This document shows positions 1-6,465 of a DNA stretch of 14,145 bases, in pieces. The notes under the pieces were generated by a model. That model worked only from the letters and a program-made list of their open reading frames with translations. It made no database searches and was not told the DNA's origin. Origin of the DNA: Acidimicrobiaceae bacterium (GTDB lineage Bacteria > Actinomycetota > Acidimicrobiia > Acidimicrobiales > Bog-793); assembly GCA_025463965.1 (NCBI GenBank), contig JAODBN010000156.1, forward strand, positions 1-14,145, written 5' to 3'. Positions within the stretch are counted from its first letter, which is position 1, and every line of letters starts with the position of its first letter. The position numbers and the translations under genes were made by a program.

Positions 1-1808
1 ACATGCCGTCGAACGCCCCGATCCCGGAGAACGAGGTGATCATCGAGCGCGGCTGCACGCCCCAGGAGCTGGGGCCGAAGCTGAACCGCTCGGCGGGTGA
101 CGTCATCCGCTACCTCTTCCTCCAGGGCGAGGTGGTCACCGCGACCCAGTCGCTGACCGACGACATGATCGAGCTGTTCGCCGCCGAGCTCGGCGCGCGC
201 ATCCGCCTCGTCGACCCCGGCGAGGAGCAGGAGGCCGCCCTCCAGGCGAAGTACTTCGCCGAGGAGGAGGAGGACCAGGAGTCGCTTCGGCCCCGTCCTC
301 CGGTTGTGACGGTCATGGGTCACGTCGACCACGGCAAGACCAAGCTGCTCGACCGCATCCGCCAGACTGACGTCGTCGCCGGCGAGGCGGGTGGGATCAC
401 CCAGCACATCGGCGCCTACCAGGTCGAGGTGGAAGGCCACCGGATCACGTTCATCGACACCCCTGGCCACGAGGCCTTCACGGCCATGCGTGCCCGTGGT
501 GCCCAGGTGACCGACATCGTGGTGCTCGTCGTCGCTGCCGACGACGGAGTCATGCCACAGACCGTCGAGGCGATCGACCACGCCCGCGCCGCGGACGTGC
601 CGATCATCGTGGCGATCAACAAGATCGACCGCGCCGACGCCGATCCCAACCGGGTGCTCCAGCAGCTCTCCGAGCGCGGGCTCACCCCCGAGGCGTGGGG
701 CGGCGAGACGATCGCCGTCGAAGTGTCGGCCCTCCAGGGGCTCGGCATCGAGGATCTGCTCGAGCAGATCGTCGTGCTCGCCGAGGTGCTCGAGCTCCGG
801 GCCTCCCCCGAGGGCCGGGCGTCGGGTGCCGTGCTCGAGGCCAACCTGGACACCGGCCGGGGCCCCGTCGCCACGGTCATCGTCCAGCGCGGCACGCTGC
901 GGGTAGGCGAGCCGATCGTCGCCGGCTCGGCTTGGGGCCGGGTGCGGGCGCTCATCGACGACCACGGCGATCAGGTCAAAGAAGCCCTTCCCTCGATGCC
1001 GGTCCAGGTGCTCGGCTTCTCCGAGGCACCGGCCGCCGGCGACGAGCTGCGCGTGACCGGCGACCTGTCGGACGCCGAGACCATTGGCGAGGCCCGCGAG
1101 CAGCGGATGCGCTTTGCCAGCCACGCCATCTCGGCGGTGCCGACCGGTGCGGGCGCCAAGCTCGAGGACATCTTCGAGCAGATCCAGCGGGGCGAGACGG
1201 CCACGCTGACCCTCGTGCTCAAGGCCGACGTCCAGGGCTCGCTCGAAGCCGTCACCGAGAGCCTCCGGCGCCTCGAGCGCGATGAGGTCAAGGTGGCCTT
1301 CGTCCGCCGTGCCGTCGGTGGGATCACCGAGCAGGACGTGGTCCTGGCGGAGGCCTCCAACGCCACGATCCTCGGCTTCAACGTGCGGCCGAACCGCCGC
1401 AGCCGGGAGATGGCCGAGGCCCAGGGCGTAGAGATTCGTACCTACGAGATCATCTACAAGCTGATCGAGGACATCGAGGCCGCCATGGTCGGAATGCTGG
1501 CGCCCACCTATGAAGAGGTGGTCACCGGCGAGGCCGAGGTCCGCGAGATCTTCCGGGTGCCTCGCGCCGGGGCGATCGCGGGCTGCTACGTCCGCAGCGG
1601 GACGATCACCCGCAACTCCAAGGTCCGGTTCCTGCGCGACGGCGTGGTCATCTGGAAGGGCGCCATCGGCTCGCTCCGGCGGTTCAAGGACGATGTCCGA
1701 GAGGTGCAGACGGGATTCGAGTGCGGCATCGGCCTCACCGACTTCCAGGACCTGCACCAGGGCGACATCATCGAGACCTACGAGGAGCGCGAGGTCCCGA
1801 GGACCTAA
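1..1808 (+). CDS. infB: Translation initiation factor IF-2 (5' end outside window)
   Basis: IF-2 is the GTPase that brings fMet-tRNA to the 30S subunit and promotes subunit joining. The frame is open at the left edge and the first complete codon is the ATG at 3, but the visible protein (601 residues) begins inside the conserved IF2-N region (residues about 11-60), so the long N-terminal part is probably upstream and this ATG is probably internal. G-domain motifs are complete: GHVDHGKT (106-113), GGITQHIGA (130-138), DTPGH (152-156), NKID (206-209) and SAL (242-244). Domains II, III and the tRNA-binding C-terminal domain follow, ending with the typical YEEREVPR tail. The gene is followed after 3 nt by rbfA, as in the common nusA-infB-rbfA operon. 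Identification is very secure; only the true start is unknown. Confidence 0.97.
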   Translation, partial: MPSNAPIPENEVIIERGCTPQELGPKLNRSAGDVIRYLFLQGEVVTATQSLTDDMIELFAAELGARIRLVDPGEEQEAALQAKYFAEEEEDQESLRPRPPVVTVMGHVDHGKTKLLDRIRQTDVVAGEAGGITQHIGAYQVEVEGHRITFIDTPGHEAFTAMRARGAQVTDIVVLVVAADDGVMPQTVEAIDHARAADVPIIVAINKIDRADADPNRVLQQLSERGLTPEAWGGETIAVEVSALQGLGIEDLLEQIVVLAEVLELRASPEGRASGAVLEANLDTGRGPVATVIVQRGTLRVGEPIVAGSAWGRVRALIDDHGDQVKEALPSMPVQVLGFSEAPAAGDELRVTGDLSDAETIGEAREQRMRFASHAISAVPTGAGAKLEDIFEQIQRGETATLTLVLKADVQGSLEAVTESLRRLERDEVKVAFVRRAVGGITEQDVVLAEASNATILGFNVRPNRRSREMAEAQGVEIRTYEIIYKLIEDIEAAMVGMLAPTYEEVVTGEAEVREIFRVPRAGAIAGCYVRSGTITRNSKVRFLRDGVVIWKGAIGSLRRFKDDVREVQTGFECGIGLTDFQDLHQGDIIETYEEREVPRT

Positions 1809-1811
1809 CGC

Positions 1812-2285
1812 ATGGACCGTCGTCACCACCGGTCCGGTGCCAAGGCGTACCCCCGCACGGCGCGGGTGAACGCTCTGCTCCAGGAGATCCTGGCCGAGGA
1901 GATCGAGCGCTTGGCGGACACTGATGACCGCCTGGCGCTCCTCACCTTGACCGGGGTCGTCTGCGAGCCTGACCTTCGCCACGCCACGGTGTTGCTCGCC
2001 TCCATGCCCGAGGGTTCGGCCGAGGCGCTCGAGGAGAACCGGCGCGGCCTGCAGCGCTCGCTCGGCGGGCAGGTCCGCCTGAAGCGCACGCCTGCGCTCG
2101 CCTTCACCATCGACCCGGCAGTCACGGCCGGCTTGAAGGTCGAAGAGGCCCTCCGCCGCGCCGCGGAGCGCGACGCGGCGCTGCCGCCGCGCCCCGAGGT
2201 GGAGCCGGGCGACGAGACGGTCGAGGCGGCGGGCATCGAAGCGGAGGACGGGGGCGGCGGGGAGTCGGCCACCTCCGAGAGGTGA
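1812..2285 (+). CDS. rbfA: 30S ribosome-binding factor RbfA
   Basis: RbfA binds the immature 30S subunit and assists 16S rRNA 5'-end maturation and cold adaptation. The 157-residue product has the family signatures: an N-terminal helix with RTARVNALLQEILAEEI (residues 16-32), the KH-like strand/helix region LTLTGVVCEPDLRHATVLL (44-62), and LKRTPALAFTIDP near 94-106. The last 40 or so residues are an acidic, Gly/Glu-rich tail beyond the usual KH-like core, probably disordered. ATG start at 1812 lies 3 nt after the infB stop; the purine-rich CGAGGA just upstream, inside the end of infB, can serve as ribosome binding site. Its stop overlaps the GTG start of the next gene, suggesting translational coupling. 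Confidence 0.93.
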   Translation: MDRRHHRSGAKAYPRTARVNALLQEILAEEIERLADTDDRLALLTLTGVVCEPDLRHATVLLASMPEGSAEALEENRRGLQRSLGGQVRLKRTPALAFTIDPAVTAGLKVEEALRRAAERDAALPPRPEVEPGDETVEAAGIEAEDGGGGESATSER

Positions 2286-4297
2286 GCGGATCCGTTCGCC
2301 CGCCCGACGGCTACGTCGTGGTGGACAAGCCCGTCGGGATGACCTCGCATGACGTCGTGGCCCGGGCGCGCCGGCTCCTCGGCGAGCGTCGGATCGGCCA
2401 CGGCGGGACCCTCGACCCGGATGCCACCGGGGTGCTCGTGCTCGGAGTGGGGAGGGCGACAAGACTGCTCCGCTTCGTGTCCGAGCTGCCGAAGACCTAC
2501 GTGGGCGAGATCGTGCTCGGGACCGCCACTACCACCCTCGACGCGGCGGGCGACTTGGTCGGTACTTGGGACATGTCGAGCACCTCCCTCGAGGCGGCAC
2601 GCGAGGCCGCGGCCGCGTTGACCGGTCACATCGAGCAGATTCCCCCGATGGTCTCGGCTGTCCAGGTCGGCGGCCGGCGCCTCCACGAGCTCGCCCGGGA
2701 AGGGATCGAGGTGGAGCGAGCCGCGCGCCCGGTCGAGGTGTACTCCTTCGAGCTCGAAGAGACCGCAACGCCCGGGGTGCTACGGGCCCAGGTCTCGTGC
2801 TCCTCGGGCACCTACGTGCGCAGCCTCGCCGCCGACCTCGGCGCAGCGCTCGGGGGAGGTGCCCACCTACGGGCGCTGCGGCGTCTCGCGGTGGGACCCT
2901 TCACCCTCGAGGAGGCGCTGGCGCTCGAGGCGCTGAGCCCGGAGCAGGTGCTCGCGCCGGCGGGACTCGTCGGCCATCTCCACCCGATCACGGTCGACCC
3001 CGATCTCGTCGACCAGGTGGCGCACGGCCGTGTGCTCGAGCCGCGCCAGCTCGGCGCCGTCGGGGAGGGCCCGTGGGCGCTCCTGGACGACGCGGGTCGC
3101 CTGCTCGCCGTGTACGAGCGCCGAGGCGACGAGCGGGCAAAGCCCCTCGTCGTGCTTGCCGAGCCCTCCCCGAGCGCACCGTCCACCGACCGCCCGCAAC
3201 GGACCGTGGACCTAACGCCGGACGCCTCGATCCCCGGCGCCTCGATCCCCGGCGCCTCGATCCCCGGCGGCTCGATCCCCGACAGCCCGATCCCCGACAG
3301 CCCGATCCCCGACAGCTCCGCGCAGATCTCGTCCGTGACGAATGGGGCGCCCGGCTCTGCCGCCACCACCGAAGCGGTCGGTGCGGACGGTCCTGCGCGC
3401 TGGAGCGTGGTGGCGGCGGGCAGCTTCGACGGCGTGCACCTCGGGCACCGGGCGCTGTTGTCGGAGGCCGGCCGGCTTGCCAAGGAGGTCCGGCGCCCGC
3501 TCGTTGCACTCACCTTCGACCGCCACCCGGCCGCCGTCGTGCGCCCCGAAGGCGCACCGCCACTGTTGACCGGGCTCGAGCGCCGCGTCGCTCTCCTGCA
3601 CGAGGCTGGGGCCGATGAGGTCGTCGTGCTCGCCTTCGACGCGGCCCAGGCGGCCATTCCCCCCGAACAGTTCGTGGAGGAGACCCTCGCCGGCTCGCTC
3701 GGGGCGGTCGCGGTGGTGACCGGTTCCAACTTCCGCTTCGGCCAGGGGGGTCGCGGGGACGCGGCGCTCCTCGCAAAGCTCGGTGAGCGGCTCGGCTTCC
3801 GGGCCCTCGCGGTCCCGCTGCTCGCCGGCGACGACGGCAGCACCGTGTCGTCCTCCCTCATCCGCTCGCTCATCGCGAAGGGCCGACTGGGCGAGGCGGC
3901 CGAGCTCCTCGGCCGCCCCCACGAGCTGTCGGGGCGCCCTGCGGAGAACCACCCGAGCGAGGTGATCCTGGACGTCGGCCTCGCCCTCCCACCAGCTGGC
4001 AGCTATCGCGCCCTTGCGCGCCCGGATGGGACCGCCCGCCCGCAGTCCCCGAACGGCCAAGCGGACAGCGGCCCGGCGGACAGCGACCCTGCGGCCAGGG
4101 CTGCGGTCGGCGGGGCAATCGCCGGGCCGGGATCCGGGCCTGATGCCGCTGATGAGGTCACCGTCGAGCTCCTTTCCGGAGACGACGGGGATCCGGCCCG
4201 CCTTCGGCTCTCGGGCGCCGACGCGCTGCGTCTCGGCGGGGGCAGATGGCGTTTCGCCCTGGTGGGCTCGGCCCTCGGTGCCGAAGAGGGCCGGTAA
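2282..4297 (+). CDS. truB: Fused tRNA pseudouridine-55 synthase (TruB) and RibF-like FMN adenylyltransferase domain
   Basis: One uninterrupted frame of 671 residues holds two enzymes. Residues 1-295 are TruB, which makes pseudouridine 55 in the tRNA T-loop: YVVVDKPVGMTSHDVV (11-26), the catalytic-Asp motif HGGTLDPDATGVL (40-52, Asp45), KTY (71-73) and SGTYVRSLAADLG (175-187). Residues about 296-370 are a low-complexity linker with six pentapeptide repeats (315-344). Residues 371-551 are the N-terminal nucleotidyltransferase domain of RibF (FMN + ATP to FAD): GSFDGVHLGH (380-389), TFDRHPAAVVRP (411-422), GSNFRFGQGG (481-490) and the ISSTRIR-like VSSSLIRSLI (522-531). The expected riboflavin kinase domain is not recognisable: no GRTLGFPTAN motif follows HELSG, and residues 552-671 contain a Pro/Asp/Ala-rich stretch and only faint kinase-like fragments. 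GTG start overlaps the rbfA stop by 4 nt. Both domains are secure; the fusion is read directly from the sequence, and whether it stays one polypeptide is not known. Confidence 0.9.
   Translation: MSGSVRPPDGYVVVDKPVGMTSHDVVARARRLLGERRIGHGGTLDPDATGVLVLGVGRATRLLRFVSELPKTYVGEIVLGTATTTLDAAGDLVGTWDMSSTSLEAAREAAAALTGHIEQIPPMVSAVQVGGRRLHELAREGIEVERAARPVEVYSFELEETATPGVLRAQVSCSSGTYVRSLAADLGAALGGGAHLRALRRLAVGPFTLEEALALEALSPEQVLAPAGLVGHLHPITVDPDLVDQVAHGRVLEPRQLGAVGEGPWALLDDAGRLLAVYERRGDERAKPLVVLAEPSPSAPSTDRPQRTVDLTPDASIPGASIPGASIPGGSIPDSPIPDSPIPDSSAQISSVTNGAPGSAATTEAVGADGPARWSVVAAGSFDGVHLGHRALLSEAGRLAKEVRRPLVALTFDRHPAAVVRPEGAPPLLTGLERRVALLHEAGADEVVVLAFDAAQAAIPPEQFVEETLAGSLGAVAVVTGSNFRFGQGGRGDAALLAKLGERLGFRALAVPLLAGDDGSTVSSSLIRSLIAKGRLGEAAELLGRPHELSGRPAENHPSEVILDVGLALPPAGSYRALARPDGTARPQSPNGQADSGPADSDPAARAAVGGAIAGPGSGPDAADEVTVELLSGDDGDPARLRLSGADALRLGGGRWRFALVGSALGAEEGR
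3224..3313 (+). repeat. 15-bp in-frame tandem repeat in the TruB-RibF linker
   Basis: Six 15-bp units lie head to tail: three of GCCTCGATCCCCGGC (3224-3268), one GGCTCGATCCCCGAC (3269-3283) and two AGCCCGATCCCCGAC (3284-3313). They encode ASIPG x3, GSIPD, and SPIPD x2, a flexible Ser-Ile-Pro linker. The shared core TCGATCCCC/CCGATCCCC and the stepwise drift along the array are typical of slippage or unequal crossover, so copy number may vary between strains. Confidence 0.95.
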
Positions 4298-4306
4298 GCT
4301 CGAGAC

Positions 4307-4834
4307 GTGGCCGTCCTGCCGATCCGGATCTTCGGCGACCCCGTCCTGCGCCAGGAGACGAGCGAGATCTCCGAGGTCGACGACGCGCTCGTCCGGCTCG
4401 TCGAGGACATGATCGAGACGATGTACGAGGCTCCCGGCGTGGGGCTGGCCGCCAACCAGGTGGGGGTGCAGCGCCGGATGTTCGTGTACGACGTCGGCGA
4501 GGGCCCGGGCGTGGTGCTCAATCCGAAGATCGTCGAGAGCGACGGCGAGTGGTCCTACTACGAGGGCTGCCTGTCGATCCCCGAGCTCGCCTGGGACGTG
4601 GTCCGCCCCAAGCGTGTCCACCTCCTCGGCATGGGGATGGACGGCGAGGACCTTGACGTCGAGGCCGACGAGCTGCTCGCCCGGTGCTTCCAGCACGAGG
4701 TGGACCACTTGGACGGCGTGCTGCTCGTGCAGCGCCTCGACTCGGACCGCCGCAAGGAGGCCATGCGGGTGCTCCGCAACCGTTCCTTCGACGGCTCGAG
4801 CCTTGCGGCCCCGGCCGCCCGCTCGGACATCTAG
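4307..4834 (+). CDS. def: Peptide deformylase
   Basis: This metalloenzyme removes the N-formyl group from nascent proteins. The 175-residue product carries all three signature motifs: GVGLAANQ (44-51), EGCLS (86-90) and HEVDH (130-134), giving the metal ligands Cys88, His130 and His134 and the catalytic Glu131. Length is normal for a bacterial type-I/III enzyme. GTG start at 4307 puts MAVLPIRIFGDPVLR at the N-terminus, the expected position relative to the family's IxxxGDPVLR start; it lies 9 nt after the truB-ribF stop, with GAGGG about 16 nt upstream as a rather distant ribosome binding site. Pairing with fmt immediately downstream is a very common arrangement, since the two act on the same formyl group. 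Confidence 0.96.
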   Translation: MAVLPIRIFGDPVLRQETSEISEVDDALVRLVEDMIETMYEAPGVGLAANQVGVQRRMFVYDVGEGPGVVLNPKIVESDGEWSYYEGCLSIPELAWDVVRPKRVHLLGMGMDGEDLDVEADELLARCFQHEVDHLDGVLLVQRLDSDRRKEAMRVLRNRSFDGSSLAAPAARSDI

Positions 4835-4836
4835 CC

Positions 4837-5709
4837 CTGGCCCGGCTCGCCTTTCTCGGCAGCCCGCCGGTCGCCGCCGAGGTGCTCTCCGCGCTCGTGG
4901 CTGACGGCCACGAGATCACCCAGGTGATCTCGGGCCCCGACCGGCGTCGCGCCCGCAAGGCCGAGCCGAGCCCCACCGCCGTCAAGGCCCGTGCCCTCGA
5001 GCTCGGCTTGCCGGTCGGCGAGAAGGTCGCCGACGTGCTCGGCACTGGAGCGGAGCTCGGTGTCGTGGTGGCCTTCGGCAAGCTCGTGCGTCCGGAGGTG
5101 CTCGACGAGCTTCCGATGGTGAACCTGCACTTCTCGCTGCTGCCGCGCTGGCGAGGCGCCGCGCCGGTGGAACGGGCGATCCTGGCGGGGGACGCTGAGA
5201 CCGGAGTGTGCCTGATGGCGCTCGAAGCGGGTCTCGACACCGGCCCGGTCTACGGCCGGGTGACCGTGGACATCGACGAGAACGAGACCGCCGACGAGCT
5301 GCGGGAGCGACTCGGGGTTCTCGGGACCGAGCTCTTGCTCGAGCATCTCGCGCAAGGTCCCGCCGGACTCGGCGAGCCGGTTCCCCAGGAGGGCGACGCG
5401 ACCTACGCTTCCAAGCTCACCCCCGAAGAGCTCGTGCTCGACTGGTCGCGACCGGCCGTCGAGCTCGCCCGGGTCGTGCGGGTCGGCCGGGCCTCGACCA
5501 CGTTCCGAGGAAAACGGCTCCTCGTGCACCGGGCCCGGCCCGTGCAGAACGGGCAGGGCGCACCTGGCACCCTGCAGGGCGCGGATGTGGCGACCGGCGA
5601 CGGCGGACTCGAGCTCTTGGAGGTGCAGGCCGAAGGCCGCGGCCGCCAGCCCTTCAGCGCCTGGGCGGCGGGGGCCCGTCTCGCCGAGGGCGAGCGCCTC
5701 GGCGTCTGA
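4837..5709 (+). CDS. fmt: Methionyl-tRNA formyltransferase, apparent CTG start
   Basis: Fmt transfers a formyl group from 10-formyl-tetrahydrofolate to initiator Met-tRNA. Counting from the CTG at 4837, the product is 290 residues. It starts ARLAFLGSPPVAAEVL, which aligns with the family's MRLVFLGTPEFA beginning. The catalytic triad is present: Asn96 and His98 in VNLHFSLLPRWRGAAP (95-110) and Asp134 in GLDTGPV (132-138). The C-terminal OB-like domain ends in the typical GARLAEGERLG. No in-frame ATG, GTG or TTG exists at or near the expected start. The next upstream in-frame GTG (4684) would add 51 residues that are only an out-of-frame copy of def; the next downstream GTG would remove the first strand. 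CTG, 2 nt after the def stop, is therefore the best choice, probably coupled to def. No clear Shine-Dalgarno sequence is visible. Confidence 0.88.
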   Translation: MARLAFLGSPPVAAEVLSALVADGHEITQVISGPDRRRARKAEPSPTAVKARALELGLPVGEKVADVLGTGAELGVVVAFGKLVRPEVLDELPMVNLHFSLLPRWRGAAPVERAILAGDAETGVCLMALEAGLDTGPVYGRVTVDIDENETADELRERLGVLGTELLLEHLAQGPAGLGEPVPQEGDATYASKLTPEELVLDWSRPAVELARVVRVGRASTTFRGKRLLVHRARPVQNGQGAPGTLQGADVATGDGGLELLEVQAEGRGRQPFSAWAAGARLAEGERLGV

Positions 5710-5745
5710 GGGAGCAGGCGAGGACCGGGCAGGCCCATGAGGAGC

Positions 5746-5765
5746 CGGGAGCGGCTCAGCTCCCG
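5746..5765. terminator. Hairpin between convergent fmt and ECF sigma genes (possible bidirectional terminator)
   Basis: A perfect 7-bp inverted repeat CGGGAGC / GCTCCCG with a 6-nt loop (5753-5758) lies where the fmt transcript meets the end of the minus-strand sigma gene; it overlaps the last codons of the sigma gene, whose stop lies in the loop. No T-run follows on either strand, so an intrinsic terminator is only a suggestion from position and symmetry. Confidence 0.35.
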
Positions 5766-6304
5766 AGCGCCGTCTCCGTGTCGGTCCGAGCGCTCCGCTC
5801 GTCGCGCTGACGGAGGGCCAGGAGGTCCTCCCGGGCGCGGGCGACGCGCGAGCGGATCGTGCCGAGCGGGCACTCGCAGGCCGCGGCCGCCTCGGCATAG
5901 GAGAGGCCGAGCACCTGGGTCAGCACGAGCGCGGTCCTCCGGTCCGGATCGAGCCCCGCCAGCAGCTCGGCGAGCTCGAGACGCTGGCCCGGCAGGGACG
6001 CGGGGGCGGGGGCCGGTGCCCCGGCGGCCAGCTCGCTCCATCGCCGCCGACGACGCGAGAGCCGCTCGAGGGTCCGCCGGGCGATGACGAAGAGAAAGGT
6101 GCGCGCCGAGGCCTCACCTCGGAACGAGGGGAGCGCCCGCCACAGCGCCAGGAACACCTCTTGGGTGGCGTCGTCCGCCTCGTCGGGGCCACCGACGTGC
6201 GCGCAGAACCGCCAGACGTCGGGCTGGGTTCGCCGCACCAGCTCGGCGAGCGAAGCGCCGTCCCCGTGCTTCGCCTCGTCCAGCAGGCGACTCAGCTCGT
6301 CCAT
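5756..6304 (-). CDS. ECF-family RNA polymerase sigma factor (sigma-70 group 4)
   Basis: The 182-residue protein has the two-domain layout of extracytoplasmic-function sigma factors. Sigma-2 spans residues about 10-80 with the core-binding and -10 recognition helix DDATQEVFLALWRALPSF (44-61) followed by FLFVIARR. A short Pro/Ala-rich linker leads to sigma-4 (about 118-165), with GLSYAEAAAACECPLGTIRSRVARAR containing the -35-recognition helix-turn-helix, split here as GLSYAEAAAACECP and LGTIRSRVARAR. ATG start at 6304; no strong ribosome binding site is visible and an 8-bp hairpin sits 17-37 nt upstream. It is convergent with fmt and divergent from the copper-chaperone operon. No anti-sigma gene is adjacent on its own strand; the zinc-finger protein at 10415-10894 is the closest candidate partner. 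Subgroup cannot be assigned by eye. Confidence 0.9.
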   Translation of the reverse strand: MDELSRLLDEAKHGDGASLAELVRRTQPDVWRFCAHVGGPDEADDATQEVFLALWRALPSFRGEASARTFLFVIARRTLERLSRRRRRWSELAAGAPAPAPASLPGQRLELAELLAGLDPDRRTALVLTQVLGLSYAEAAAACECPLGTIRSRVARAREDLLALRQRDERSARTDTETALGS

Positions 6305-6465
6305 GAGGGCCCGAGCGTAACGCCGGCCGGGGAGGCCGGCGAGTCCAGTTCCGCCCGACGAGCAGGGTTTTGCGATCGGTGGGAACTTCTGGCCGTCAGC
6401 TGCGCACTACCTGAATGGCGCGGCGGAGAACAGCTCCGCCCAGCCGTCGGGGAGGGTGGTTCTGC
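6305..6465. promoter_or_regulatory. Divergent intergenic region with a hairpin and a possible ECF-type promoter
   Basis: This 161-bp gap must carry the promoters for the minus-strand sigma gene and the plus-strand SCO/CtaG operon. A perfect 8-bp inverted repeat CGCCGGCC / GGCCGGCG with loop GGGGA occupies 6321-6341, in the sigma gene's leader. On the plus strand GGAACTT (6382-6388) is followed after 16 nt from GGAAC by CGCACT (6403-6408), resembling the GGAAC-N16/17-CGT pattern of many ECF promoters. A strong ribosome binding site GGAGGG (6451-6456) precedes the GTG start at 6466. Promoter assignment is tentative. Confidence 0.35.

Noticed and set aside
3335..3337. Internal GTG as a separate start for the RibF domain
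   Set aside because: No Shine-Dalgarno sequence precedes it and no stop separates it from TruB; kept only as a possibility to test.
3212..4708. 498-codon minus-strand open frame opposite truB-ribF and def
   Set aside because: It is antisense to genes with intact motifs, shows no recognisable domain and has the composition expected from a GC-rich shadow.
4684..4836. GTG 4684 as start of fmt
   Set aside because: It would add 51 residues that are only an out-of-frame reading of def and have no match to the Fmt N-terminus.
6348..6352. Minus-strand GGAAC as an autoregulatory ECF promoter for the sigma gene
   Set aside because: The nearest CGTT-like -10 lies 25 nt away, and at the usual spacing only GC-rich palindrome sequence is found.
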